The position numbers and the translations under genes are program-made. Under the pieces are notes generated by a model. It saw only the letters and a program-made list of their open reading frames with translations, searched no databases and was not told the origin of the DNA. Below, piece by piece: positions 35,844-50,538 of a stretch of 64,000 bases of DNA. The DNA is from Paracyclopina nana (lineage: Eukaryota > Arthropoda > Copepoda > Cyclopoida > Cyclopettidae): NCBI GenBank assembly GCA_019096065.1, contig JAGUCH010000003.1, positions 1,984,001 to 2,048,000 on the forward strand, read 5' to 3'. Position 1 is the stretch's first letter; the number at the start of each line of letters is the position of its first letter.

Positions 35844-36998
35844 TTAATTTTTTACATTTTTAACAAAAACCAATTTGAGTGACTTTGCTTGAAATAAGAC
35901 AAATGTGAATGCTGCAATGCACGGGAAAAAAAATCTGTAAGTTACGCTGTACATGTTGAAGGGAAAAGCTCCCCACTGCTGCGGGATTGACCTGAGAAAG
36001 GACAAGTGTTAATTATTTCCATATTTAGCATAATGCCATGAGAATGCCACTTACTTGTTCAACTCGATAATGAAAATATTCGTCAGTGTGATTTCAGCCA
36101 GGCAGACAAAGTTTGCAGTTAGGCTTGCAAGGTTGATTCGCAATCCCCTTTTGTCATTACGACAAGTTTGAATGTTTTCCTGTCTCTTGGCCTCGTGGTT
36201 GGTGATAGCTATTAATATACTGAGTATGATTACAACAGCCAACACCGGCAGGAAAAGGAAGCTTTCCAATTGAGTTTTCCTGGGCACTTCCTCGAAAGAT
36301 TGGTAGTACACGCCATAGCAATAAACCTAAAAATATGCAGCATCAGCAATTTTGACTTAGAAAAAAGAGGCAATGAATCACCTGATTGAATACCAGCCTT
36401 CCTGGAAGAAAATACTTGGCCAATCCAATCAAGCTTCCAATGACTAGAGCAAACCACGTGCAAAACTTGGCAAGTATGTCATCGTTCATCAAGGGAATAG
36501 TCTTCCACACGCAAATGAACAGGAACTTGAAGATGGTGATTTGGGCGAAGACAATGGCCAAGCAATTGATCGGTATGCTTCTCATCAGAAGGTTCAGATC
36601 ACACACGAGAATGGGCAAAGGGCCGACCCACATCCTTATTACATCAATTGTCATTGTGAATCCCACATAGGTGGCAGCCTATAATGAAGAAAGTACAACA
36701 TATGCAGCAAATCAAGGCTTCTCTCTCAACTTCTTACCAACACATTCATTACAGACACGAGCTGATTGATGACTGTTCTGCAAGGATCCATCAAGCCAGC
36801 CCACTCGAAAACTGCTGTCCCAATGAGGATGGAACAGAGGCAGGTGGCGAGGACAAAGACCACTGTTATGGTTACTTTTAGCCATGGCTCGATGAAAGGC
36901 TCCTCGAAGATGTTCTCTTCCACAAAAAATTCAGAGAGCCCCTTGACAATGTCGATGTGAGGCTTCAGCTCTATGACCGCTCTGCTCCCGTTGAACAT
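35844..36998 (-). CDS. Seven-transmembrane receptor (putative GPCR, chemoreceptor-like)
   Basis: Exons (minus) 36738-36998, 36382-36678, 36056-36326 (last base 36055) and 35844-35991 join in phase to 325 residues. Hydrophobic helices lie near 41-65, 75-100, 110-140, 158-178, 208-232, 258-282 and 300-322. The N-terminus is about 40 residues, with one N-glycosylation site (NGS) and no signal peptide. A cysteine in the TM3 region (LVCDLNLL) is present. There is no DRY motif and no NPxxY. TM7 is carried by the last exon, found by extending past the third exon in phase. The short loops and missing class A signatures suggest a lineage-specific chemoreceptor-type 7TM family. A second, decayed 7TM gene lies at 49434-50310. 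The topology is well supported; the function is not. Confidence 0.7.
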
Positions 36999-39402
36999 GG
37001 CGACTGATGTGACTTAGCGATGCCTTTGCGGCTTTTATTACTCATGACTTCTTTGGTTGCCTAGGATATTATTATGCAACCAATGCAAACGCGCATTGTA
37101 CGTACTTCTTTCGGATTGAAGCCAAGGCAGGGCTCACCTGCAAACTTTGGCTGATGCTTATGCGGATTATCGGAGAGAAGCACTGAGAATTTTGATATTG
37201 CTCTAGGATGGCATTTGGTACCAATTAAGACCGATTCCGGAGACGAAATCCGAAAAATGATCAGGAAAGATTTCGCATGTTGGTTTCTTTTAAAAAATGT
37301 ACTATGCATAAGTCACAGGTGTACCAGGCCAGAAATTACTGGTTGAAATCAGAAGAATCTGGAAAGTGGAAGTTTGTACTTACTTGTACTGAGCGCGGGC
37401 TTGCTGAACTGTTAAATATCTGAGAGAGGATTTTTAAATGGGAAAGCCATTTGATGCATCACTAAGGGAAAGCATGTTAGAGTGTTAGAAAAGAGTGAAA
37501 AGCTCTTTAGTTCAAAATAGCCATTTTATCTTCGGAAATGCTCAACTTTGTAATTTTGCTTTCAAGCAATAATTCTCGCTGGGATGAATTAAAGTGAAGC
37601 TGAAATTGAAAATTAGTTAAGCAAAGCTCTATGATGTGAAGCAAGGCTCTTTGGAAGCGAATAACTCAGCAATAGATGAGCCGATTGGAACCAAACTTGG
37701 TAGGATTCTTCAGTGAGGCTATCCACAGCTGTGTACCAAATTTGGTTGAGATCCGAGGCCCCCAACTGGAGGCCGTTTAAAATGTGAAGCAAGGCAGCTT
37801 TGCTTCACATTTATAGCGGGAAAAAATGGCCTCCGCTAATCAACCTTCAATCCGGATGAATTTTGGCATGAACAATTATTAGGGTCTACTGACGAATCCT
37901 ACCAAGTTTGGTGCCAATCGGCTCAGTAGTTGTTGAGATATGCGCCTCCAAAGAGCCTTGCTTAACATTATAGGAGCCTAGCTAGATAAATATGAGAACG
38001 GGCTATTAAGCTAGGCATTAGAAATGGATTAATATAATTACAGCTTTGGTGTTTGCGACGTATTGAACGTATCCTATGAAAATTATCCCACTTGTATTTG
38101 GTGTAGTAATTTGGATTGAAAATCAATCAGAAATTAGAATTTTTCGAAAATGCATGATCATTTAAAGATCTGCACCAAGTATATTATCTAAGGTGTCCAT
38201 TGTTCTTAACCCAGACAACAAATCAAGCTAGCCTGAAAAATGGGAAAATTATTCATGTCTGATGCTTTGCTACTGAGACCGTGAATGGAGTTGATGAAAG
38301 GATCACTTTGCTTTCACAATTGGCATACATATTACGTATGTACTAATATGTTACGTACATATATTACGTACATCATGTGGCCATCTAGAATTTCAAGTGC
38401 ACACAAAACTCTTACAAATTTTACATTTTCATAGTACGTTCAAGAGGCAAGAATACAGGCTCCTTATTGTACATTGCATCCAGAGCGCTGTTCATACCCT
38501 TTAATACACTTGAGCAAACAAAAGTCCGCAACCTTCATTGTTGTTGTGGCCTTTATCTCATCTCAGCCATATTCAAGTTTCTAGCAATGTGTCATGCTCT
38601 GGGTTTCTTTATCAAGTATTAAAGAAATGCTTTACTAGCTACCAAACAAATAGAATTCCTTATGACCTCATCAAAATCAATTATTCAATGGTTCACTTTT
38701 CTTACAGCATGGAAATCAAGATAGTTGATGAATTACGAGGGATTTTTGATTTTTAGATGGGCCCAATATACGTTTTGAACAAACACTATGCCATCATTGG
38801 GAAGGAGCTACTTTTAAAGATCCCCACTAGAATTGTGACCCTCTTAGATACTAGCTTTCCTAAGATCTTAAAATGAGATGACATTGCAAATGAATATAAA
38901 ATGAGATGGCAACTTGAATGTACTTCATAGTGCAATGAGATCGCAGGTACCTAACGATGAAATTTAGGTAAAACATTCACTGTCTAATTTATCACAATTG
39001 GAATATTATTGCCTTTACTAAAACACTTTCCAAACTGTATATCCACCTCCAAAAATTCTAGTGAGGATGTTATATATGTCGTCTACAAAATGCTTGTTTC
39101 CTCATCAATTAGCTACAGGAAGTATACTAAAACCAGATTCGTCAAAATGAAGACTAGAACTGACCGTTACAGGATGATGCTAATTGGCCGCTGCATCTGA
39201 CATCGAACAGTGCTCAACTTGGGAAAATTGGAAAGCTTTTCCCGAATAAAATTGATCACTGTGTTTACCTAGACTCAAGCTAAATCTAGAGATGGACAAA
39301 ATAAAAACACTTTAAAAAGCAAAAAAATAGTATATATAGCAAAAAATACACTCATAGACCAAAAAGATGTAGGACGCGAGGATGCTGGGATTACTTTTTA
39401 TT
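36999..39402. other. Intergenic region
   Basis: No gene is supported. It holds a foldback element (37630-37972) and a short run of ACGTA-rich sequence near 38335-38375. The part next to 39403 is the downstream flank of the CEBPZ gene. Confidence 0.5.
37630..37972. mobile_element. Foldback MITE with a central hairpin
   Basis: The left half (from TGAAGCAAGGCTCTTTGG) is inverted in the right half, ending at 37972. Shared blocks are AAGCAAGGCTCTTTGGA, GAGCCGATTGG, ACCAAACTTGGTAGGATTC and GGAGGCC. At its centre (about 37776-37811) a nearly perfect 16-bp hairpin, AATGTGAAGCAA with its complement, repeats the terminal motif. There is no coding frame. Confidence 0.7.
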
Positions 39403-42312
39403 TTATTTTTTCCTCCTTTCTTTCATACGTCTTGCTTCCCATTTCATCTGCTTGACGTGACTGTTGTCCTTGTTGAAAATGGCTCCCAAAGTGTCTGGAT
39501 TTTGACCCTCTAGGGCATTTTCATCAATCATGGAAGCAAACTCGTCCGCTGTAGCCAAGAGCGAGTGCAGGTCATCAGACTTGCCAAATCTCTTTGCAGG
39601 CTTGGCTTTCTTTTTGACTGGCTCCTCATCGTCCTCGTCGACAAAGTCATCGTCAAAGTCTTCCTTTTCCTCCTCATCTTCATCGAAACTTTCAAAATCT
39701 TCATCATTCAGATCTCCATCTGACGACTCCATTTCCTCTTCCTCCTCATCTCCGTCATTTTCTTCAATGGCACCTTCTTGGACGTTGCCAGCAAAGTCGA
39801 GGTCATCAGTGTGTTGAGACTCGAGAGCTTCGTCAAAGTCCTCAGAGTTGACTGATTCAGCATCGGAATCAGCCTCCTCAGCCTGCTTGGATCTCTTCTC
39901 TTTCAAGTACTTGTAGATGAATCTCTCCTCAATTGGGATCTGCTCCAAATCCTTGGACAAGTACTCATTGCTGTCAGGAGCCAAGCCTTTCACGCCCTTG
40001 GGCTTGTAGCCCTGCCTCTTGTTGAACACATAATTGCCCATCTTGACGTCCTTTTTGGGATTCCTGAAGACAAACCTGTCCAGGAACCGCATGATTGTGA
40101 AGTCTTGCAGAGGATCACCAGAGTACTTGATTTGAGAGCCTTCTATCAGAGTGTTTGCAAATAGTGCCACGGAGGGGTGGAAGTGATTGGCCAACAGTGA
40201 CAGCTCCCAATGATTGGTTTTATCTGCTCCAGCATATAGGGGATTGCGGTGCTTGGGATCAAAGGCCAGGTTTTCAGGTGCCTTGCGAGAGGTAGCTGGC
40301 TTCAGGTTCTTATGAACCCAAGATGAAGACGTGGATGGAGCAATCGGCCTTTTCACTCCTTCTTCATCATCTGACGAGTCCACATCCACTTTGTAGTCGT
40401 CGTCCATATCCTCCTCGTCTTCCTCAAACAGAGGTTTACTAGAGTCGTGCTTCTCAACCACAGCCTCCAAAAGCTTGGCCTCGTTGGGCCTAAGTTTGAT
40501 CAGTTCAGAAATCATGTAGAGCAACGAGCACATCAGATGAGGCTGTTGGTATAACGCTACTTGAAGTAGCCTCTTGACCAAAGCTATCATTCTTGGGGGG
40601 CAAGGATCGTTTTTCAGCACTTTGAACACCAAATTGAACAGCTGAGCATGCTTGTTCATGCTTGACACTTGAGGATCTAACAGCTTCTTATAGAATGCAG
40701 AATAGAATCGGTCCTCAGCTTCTCCCTCGCCTTGCACTTGATACAGGAGCATAAAAGCATGCAAGCACACGTTGAAGTTTGTCGTGATGTGGACAATTTT
40801 GTACAGAGTCTCTTTGTGCGTGTTCAGTCCCTCCGAGTCGAGCTTTGCGTACGGGTAAGCTCGATTTACTCCGGTCAAAAGGGCAGAGACCAATTTTGTG
40901 TCCACCTCTCCTTTCTTCACTGAGGACTTGAAAAAGCTGAAATACACCTTGATCAATCTGTTAGCAATTTCGGGCCTCGACTCATCCAAAAGGAGTTGGG
41001 TCAAGCAACAGATTCCATAGTATTGAGCTTTTGAGCTCACGTTGGGCCTGAAGAGCAAATGCTCAATTTCCTCCAGAACGACAGGTGTCATTGCGGGATG
41101 AGCTTCAAGCAACCTACCAATTTGATGGATTGCTTTGGCAGCTACAGACCGAATGGGATCACCAAGCTTGTTCACCAATTTCGAAAGCAGCTCTTGCTCC
41201 TGTTCAGGGCTGTTGATCAGCAATTGCAGGAAAATGGACATGACTTTCATCCGTGTTTTGTCAATGGTGTCCTTGGAGACTTCCATCAAATTATTGATGA
41301 ATTGCTTGTAGCATTCCTTCAGTTTCGCTTCAAAGCTCCACAAAATGAGATACTTATCTCGAGTGTCTTTGTTTCCGCTTGAAAGCTCAGAAAGCTTTTT
41401 TAATGGCTGCTCTTTAAATAAAACCAACTTTCTGTCATTTGGAAGGAGGTATTGGGTGAAGAGCCCTTGCAGTGCATCCAAAGCCATCATGCATGGCCTC
41501 CTACTTTTCAGGCTCACCATGCCAATCAGACTGTTCAAAGCTTGCAAATTTTGCACAGGGCTCTCTTGCAACAGTACTGAATAAGCAGATATTTTGTCAG
41601 TCAAAGTACCCGATTTGAGCACTGTGTTGAGCCATTGCTTCTCCGAGTTGCCCTTGTTGGCTTTAGCAAAATTGACGACTTCGTTGTCAAGTAGCTTATT
41701 AGCATGAGCTTCGATTTTGCTCGTCCAATAATCGTTGGTCTCGATGAAACTTTCGTTGTCACCGTCCAAAGGAGCAATTTCTTGCCATTTGATACCTGAT
41801 TTTACAAGCACGTGGCCCCTGTGCAGGGACTTGGCATCCTTGAGGAAGCCAAAATCAGCCTTCTTCGCGTTGTCATTTTCACTACTTTCAATTTGCTCTT
41901 TAGTGTTACTTTTCTGCGACTCCTCCACTTTTTTCTCGGTTTCATCCAATTCGTCTGACTTTTCTTTTTTCTTTTTCTTCTTCTTTTTCTTGTCTTCAAT
42001 GTTGCTGCTAGACACTTCATCACTCTGTATTATTTGCTCTTCTCCATCAAACATGACCTCTTCATCCTCATCTCCCAAATCCTCTTCCTCACCTTGATCA
42101 GATACTTGATCATCCTTGATAATCATGAGCTCTTGCAAATTGCCTTCCTTGTTCAAGTTCTTGATGAACACTTCCAACTCTTGCTTCAGGGCGGCGGGGT
42201 CATCCACAACTTGCTTTTTCTCCTTCTTCTCTTTTTTGCTCTTACCAACATCCTTTTTTCCTATTTTAGCTTTAGGACTGACAGCAACAGATTCTTTCTT
42301 GAGTTTCCCCAT
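39403..42312 (-). CDS. CEBPZ: NOC1 / CEBPZ homologue, 60S ribosome-biogenesis factor
   Basis: One uninterrupted frame of 969 residues from the ATG at 42310-42312 to the TAA at 39403-39405; an in-frame extension upstream lacks an ATG. The N-terminus (1-130) is Lys/Glu-rich with KKKKKKKK-type nuclear signals. Residues about 200-640 are helical-repeat sequence typical of the Noc1/CEBPZ N-terminal domain (for example DPIRSVAAKAIHQIG). The CBF domain lies around 690-790 and includes NHWELSLLANHFHPSVALFA and MGNYVFNKRQGYKPKG. The C-terminus is very acidic and then basic (RRMKERRKK). Noc1 acts with Noc2 in nucleolar pre-60S assembly, and the mammalian protein is also known as CCAAT/enhancer-binding protein zeta. 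An AATAAA overlaps the stop codon, so the 3' UTR is probably very short. The gene is divergent from RPB2. Confidence 0.95.
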   Translation of the reverse strand: MGKLKKESVAVSPKAKIGKKDVGKSKKEKKEKKQVVDDPAALKQELEVFIKNLNKEGNLQELMIIKDDQVSDQGEEEDLGDEDEEVMFDGEEQIIQSDEVSSSNIEDKKKKKKKKKEKSDELDETEKKVEESQKSNTKEQIESSENDNAKKADFGFLKDAKSLHRGHVLVKSGIKWQEIAPLDGDNESFIETNDYWTSKIEAHANKLLDNEVVNFAKANKGNSEKQWLNTVLKSGTLTDKISAYSVLLQESPVQNLQALNSLIGMVSLKSRRPCMMALDALQGLFTQYLLPNDRKLVLFKEQPLKKLSELSSGNKDTRDKYLILWSFEAKLKECYKQFINNLMEVSKDTIDKTRMKVMSIFLQLLINSPEQEQELLSKLVNKLGDPIRSVAAKAIHQIGRLLEAHPAMTPVVLEEIEHLLFRPNVSSKAQYYGICCLTQLLLDESRPEIANRLIKVYFSFFKSSVKKGEVDTKLVSALLTGVNRAYPYAKLDSEGLNTHKETLYKIVHITTNFNVCLHAFMLLYQVQGEGEAEDRFYSAFYKKLLDPQVSSMNKHAQLFNLVFKVLKNDPCPPRMIALVKRLLQVALYQQPHLMCSLLYMISELIKLRPNEAKLLEAVVEKHDSSKPLFEEDEEDMDDDYKVDVDSSDDEEGVKRPIAPSTSSSWVHKNLKPATSRKAPENLAFDPKHRNPLYAGADKTNHWELSLLANHFHPSVALFANTLIEGSQIKYSGDPLQDFTIMRFLDRFVFRNPKKDVKMGNYVFNKRQGYKPKGVKGLAPDSNEYLSKDLEQIPIEERFIYKYLKEKRSKQAEEADSDAESVNSEDFDEALESQHTDDLDFAGNVQEGAIEENDGDEEEEEMESSDGDLNDEDFESFDEDEEEKEDFDDDFVDEDDEEPVKKKAKPAKRFGKSDDLHSLLATADEFASMIDENALEGQNPDTLGAIFNKDNSHVKQMKWEARRMKERRKK

Positions 42313-42604
42313 TTTTTCGTCAAGTCGCAGTTTCACACGTGAATTCCTCTTTGTTTTGAGAGGTTTGACGGAACTTTAATGTTTTGTTATGATTTGAAGT
42401 GACGCTACGAGTAAAGTTACCACACAAACATTCTACTCTACTTTAATCGAGAACTTTGGCTTTTTTAGTGAAAATTTGGCAATTAAGTATTTAATTCGTA
42501 TGGTTTTACTATTTACCCGGGTCTGAAACTCAGAATCTGAAAACTGAATAATTTCAAAGGCTGACATTACGACATCCCCCTGATTTCGTTATTTTGAGGC
42601 CAAG
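42313..42604. promoter_or_regulatory. Bidirectional promoter region between CEBPZ and RPB2
   Basis: Only 292 bases separate the two divergent start codons, so both core promoters and 5' UTRs must lie here or overlap. No TATA box stands out, as is usual for housekeeping genes. Both products serve growth-related gene expression, so shared regulation is plausible but inferred. Confidence 0.6.
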
Positions 42605-46590
<3,986 letters not shown>

Positions 46591-46773
46591 ATTATTCAAA
46601 CGCTGTTGTAAATACATACCAGTTCAGTAGGAATGCACGCAAAGGTACCTTTTCTTACTTTAACCATTATAGCTCAAATGAAAGTACATGTTGGGCCAAT
46701 TTGAAGCAATTTTGGGCATTTGTCTTTTGGGCACTTCAGGTGTAAAACCGCCTGAACAAAGCGTCTGAAATAG
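46591..46773. other. RPB2 3' flank
   Basis: This short segment holds the RPB2 3' UTR. No canonical AATAAA was seen before the transposable element begins at 46774. Confidence 0.4.
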
Positions 46774-48612
46774 CCCAACCAAACAAATGATCAGTAGTTT
46801 ATCCGTAGTAAACGGATCTGAAAATTAAAAATGTTAATTTTTAAAAAATATCCTCAAATATTTATTCTCCATGGTACTTAGTATACACAAATGTAATTTT
46901 GACTTAAACATCATGTTAAACATAAGAGATATGATTTTTTTTAAAACTTGATTTAGTGTCATTTTGACTCTTTCACAGACTCTTTTATTTTTTAATGAAA
47001 CCAATTTATTTCAGCTTATACCATGTTGCTAGGTTCAAGCGATGAAAAATATTCATTATTTTTTTAATATAGCTAATTTTTTAGGTCAGTATTATTAAAG
47101 TATTAAATTAGGTTTTGACAGTTGTACTACTTATATACTACTGTAAAATTTATATCAGTAGTAGGAACAAATTTTATTTGCCGTACATATATATATTAAA
47201 TCAGTATTTAATCCATTTACTACTTATTTTGAAATCTGTTTTTTATCGGTATTCAATTTCAAGTTAAGTAATAATTATTTGCGTATTATATCTGTAGGAA
47301 ATCAGTCTGAACCTGATTTACTGCATCAGTAGTAATTCGGTGAAGTGCAACTTTTCAAATGGCTGTCGCCACCAGTCTTAAATCAGCAGATAACACATTA
47401 TCTACTGCCACCTAACTCGGTAGTGCCCTATCTTGTCCTCGCTAAAAAATCTGTACTAAATCAGTGTGAAATCAGTCTGAACCTGATTTACTGCAGCAGT
47501 AGTAATTCGGTGAAGTGCAACTTTTCACATGGCTGTCGCCACCAGTCTTATTTCGGCGGATAACACATTATCTACTGCCACCTAACTCGGTAGTGCCCTA
47601 TCTTGTCCTCGCTAAAAAATCTGTACTAAATCAGTGTGAAATCAGTCTGAACCTGATTTACTTGGTCAGTTGGAAATCAGTATTTTATCTGTTTTCTTGA
47701 ATTAAATTTAGTAAATTATTCAGAGATGGCGCTGCTTACATATCATTATATTGTGAAAATTCTCTTGTAAATAACTTTTGTTGAGCTAAAGATTTTGAAA
47801 AAAATTATTAATAGCTTTTAGCTATAAGTTTCTCAAAATGCTTTTGAAAATAGCATTCATGCTTTTTATTAATTAAATAAGTAAAACTTAAAAAAAATCA
47901 AATGTATTTGTTAGGAAAAAGGTATTGGAATAAGTGCTTATAATTCACTTAACTTCATATATGATAACCAATCATCTAATCTGATGCATGGAACAAGTTC
48001 TCTGAAGTAGAGAATTGAATCATCAAATCTAAGGCATGCAAAGTTCCTAATTTTGCACTTTTTCGAATGATATGAAATTATAAATATATTTCATCTCAAA
48101 TCAGTAATCACCAATAAAGAACTCAAAGATTTTCAGTAGTTTAGTGGTAATAGTACTGAAATGAATTCAGATATCCTGCAGTAGGGGTGTGTGGTGGAAA
48201 TCAGTGGTTTTACCGTAAATTACAAATAAAAAACAAATTTAATACAGATAAAATACAGGCTTGCATTCACTAGAATCAGAAAAAAAAATTTGGTTTAAAT
48301 CAGTAGAAATCAAGTATTTGACTGATTAACTACTGAATAAAATATTTTTTTATAAAAATAAATGATTGACAACTTGAGAATGAAACATTATTTGAAAAAA
48401 ATTATAACATATTTGGCATTGTGAGAGCTCAATGATTGCAATAGTAATGATTAAAAATCTGTTACATCAATTTTGCAAATCAGTATTTTGAAAAGCTTAT
48501 ATTTTATGATATCGTTACAAATTTCTCAGTAGTAAACCGGGAAACTACGGATGCTAATACTGGTAGTAAATTTGTATTAAATCAGTCGGTTTTTTTATTT
48601 TGTTTGGTTGGG
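46774..48612. mobile_element. 1.84-kb non-autonomous TIR element with internal tandem repeats
   Basis: Exact 14-bp inverted ends, CCCAACCAAACAAA (46774-46787), lie with the complement at 48599-48612. The interior is AT-rich and crowded with AAATCAGT and CAGTAGT words in both orientations, which extends pairing weakly inwards. A 170-base tandem repeat sits near the left third. No transposase-like frame is present and no clear target duplication was found, so the superfamily is unassigned. Confidence 0.7.
47299..47665. repeat. 170-base direct tandem repeat, about 2.15 copies
   Basis: Units start with AAATCAGTCTGAACCTGATT at 47299, 47469 and (partial) 47639, exactly 170 bases apart. The two full units differ at only a few positions. 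Because 170 is not a multiple of three, the similar short frames seen in both units lie in different reading phases and are not a repeated protein. Confidence 0.85.
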
Positions 48613-48704
48613 AGGGTACATGAAAACCGGTTTACCGTACCGTCAAAAATAGTTACGATTATTAGCTAACCTCTTGCAGTCTCGTGCCAAAGAGCTAACA
48701 AGCA

Positions 48705-49232
48705 ATGTTCAGAAAGCGCAAACGACGCGAATTCACCCCGGATTTGTGCAAAGATCAGGCCTACTGGGATCAAAGGCGAGCGAATAATGAGTGTGCCAAA
48801 AAGTCGAGAGAGAAACGGAAAAAGATTGACGAGACGCTAGAAAAGAAACTGATCCAGCTAAGCAGAGAAAATCATCTTCTCAGAGCTCAAGTGAATGCTG
48901 TGAAAGCCAAGTATGGCATTTGCACCAAAACGTTGGTCGACTTCAATCACATATTAGCCACCCTGCCCACTGAGAGTGAAATTCTGGAGGAAGCCATGGC
49001 TTCTTCAAACGAAGAAGCCCCTTTAAGGTTATACACATATCATGAAAATATAGTTGCCAAACCACTATAAAAAAGCGATCTTATTTGCAGTTCACCAGAG
49101 AAGCAACCATTCTTTGAGAAGAAACGGGTCATTTCATTAAGCAGACGTGACGACAATGTAGTGACGTCTTCAGTTGAAACTACTTCAGAAATGTCCCATT
49201 ATGAGGCTATTAACTTATCAACAAAATCATAA
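48705..49232 (+). CDS. Small bZIP transcription factor (NFIL3/vrille/PAR-like)
   Basis: Exons 48705-49027 and 49091-49232 (63-base intron, donor GTTATA, phase 2) give 154 residues. The basic region and zipper occupy residues about 17-75: YWDQRRANNECAKKSREKRK holds the invariant N-x-x-C/A-A-K-x-S-R core, followed by heptads with Leu/Ile. The YWxxRRxNNExAKxSREKR form is that of the NFIL3/E4BP4, vrille and PAR bZIP group. The protein is much shorter than those factors and has only a Ser/Glu-rich tail (ending EAINLSTKS). It should bind DNA as a dimer in the nucleus; the target is unknown. AATAAA lies at 49274-49279. It begins 92 bases after the neighbouring transposable element, whose insertion may have replaced its promoter. 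Confidence 0.85.
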
Positions 49233-49433
49233 ATTTGATATATGTCATTACAACACAAAAGCCACTTTACACTAATAAATAAAAAAGTTTCAGCCTACTT
49301 TAAAGCAATTCATTGCTATCTTTAATTTATCGTGCGTTGCAAAGGACTTACAAGCGAGGGAACTTTTCTCTCATACCTTAATTGAACGTAGAGTTTGGAT
49401 GTTCAATTGCTATCCAGCTTTCCCAGTCGGAAG

Positions 49434-50310
49434 ATGTATCAAGAATATTCCACTCTTTTCATCACTCAAATGGCCATTCAATTGCTAGCTGGCTTGGTGT
49501 CCAATTTCCTCAGCCTGCTTTTCATCTGCTTCAAGCTCAGGGTAAATGCCAACATCAAAAGAATCCTACTCTTCAATGCTGGATTCAATTTTACTGGCAT
49601 GGTCATTTAAAAATCGGGTTACTTCATGGTGATACTCTACAGTGAGCGTAATTTGACCACTTGCACTCTTTTTGTCCTCCCCCAAATCATCTCCTTTGTC
49701 AACTCAACCTGTTTCATAGCTCTCATGTCAACAGTGAGGTTTAAAAAGGCCTCCAAAGCCTCAAAGGGGGAAATCATTTGAAACAGCTAATTGAAACCTT
49801 CAGCTTGCTGTGGGATTGTACAATATATATCTTCCTCTACATCTTGTCCATTTTTGATTGGGCCAACGTGGAGCCGTCAGTGAAGACTTGCGCCAATCTG
49901 GAGATCGGCTTCACATATGGAGGAGTGGGTAACTTCGTCCTGGCCTTGATTTCCCTCATTCGTAGCCTTCATTTCGACCTTGCTTTGCTACGATTTATCA
50001 GGGAGAAAAACAGAGTACAAGGCTTGCAATTGGCGGTTTGGACAGTGTCAGGTTCACAGCAGAAAAGGCAATATCAGCAACAGCCACCAAGCCTCATTTT
50101 GAGTGACTCGGTTCCTCTCAGCTCTACTGTTCTATCTTCCTTTTCCGTTTTCTTTTCATTTGTGGCTTCAGTTACAGTGGGCGTTATTGATGCTGAGGGA
50201 CAAAAGGGATTCAACCAGTCATTATTGGGATATTTGCCCTCATTGGAACTTTGCACATGCCTTTGGTTCTCAGCTTAACAGTCAAGTCCCAAGTTTGAGA
50301 CTGTTTTTAA
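49434..50310 (+). pseudogene. Decayed seven-transmembrane receptor gene
   Basis: A 7TM-like protein can be followed only by changing frame. The helices resembling TM1-TM3 lie in one frame from the ATG at 49434, but that frame has a TAA near 49605-49610 inside the TM2 region. TM4-TM6 lie in a second frame from about 49778, and a TM7-like segment (IIGIFALIGTLHMPLVLS) in the third frame from about 50222. The gaps are far too small for introns of the size used here. An AATAAA follows near 50335. It is either a pseudogene or a region with indel errors. Topology resembles the intact 7TM gene at 35844-36998, but I see no close identity. Confidence 0.6.
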
Positions 50311-50413
50311 GGAATTAAAAATTAATACCGACGAATAAAGTATAAAAAAATTGCAAATGATTGATTGTTGTAAAACATTTCAGCAGCATTGAAGAGTCAA
50401 AAGTAAAATCATA

Positions 50414-50419
50414 TTTATT
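50414..50419 (-). promoter_or_regulatory. Polyadenylation signal of the SLC18B1-like gene
   Basis: AATAAA on the minus strand, about 120 bases after the inferred stop codon at 50539-50541. Confidence 0.5.
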
Positions 50420-50538
50420 GTATGGCAAGCTAATTTAGGTTGCTTTGATTCAAAATATCAAATATTATAACAGTTGTCATTTTTGCCTGAACGCAGTGAA
50501 TATGACAGTAAAAAATATTCCCCTTTCAATAAAGATTT

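Noticed and set aside
38335..38375. Alternating ACGTA/TACGT-rich run
   Set aside because: Short, simple and self-complementary; no evidence for more than low-complexity sequence.
47345..47700. Two similar short frames suggesting a repeated peptide
   Set aside because: They are explained by the 170-base tandem DNA repeat of a transposable element; the copies are not in one frame.
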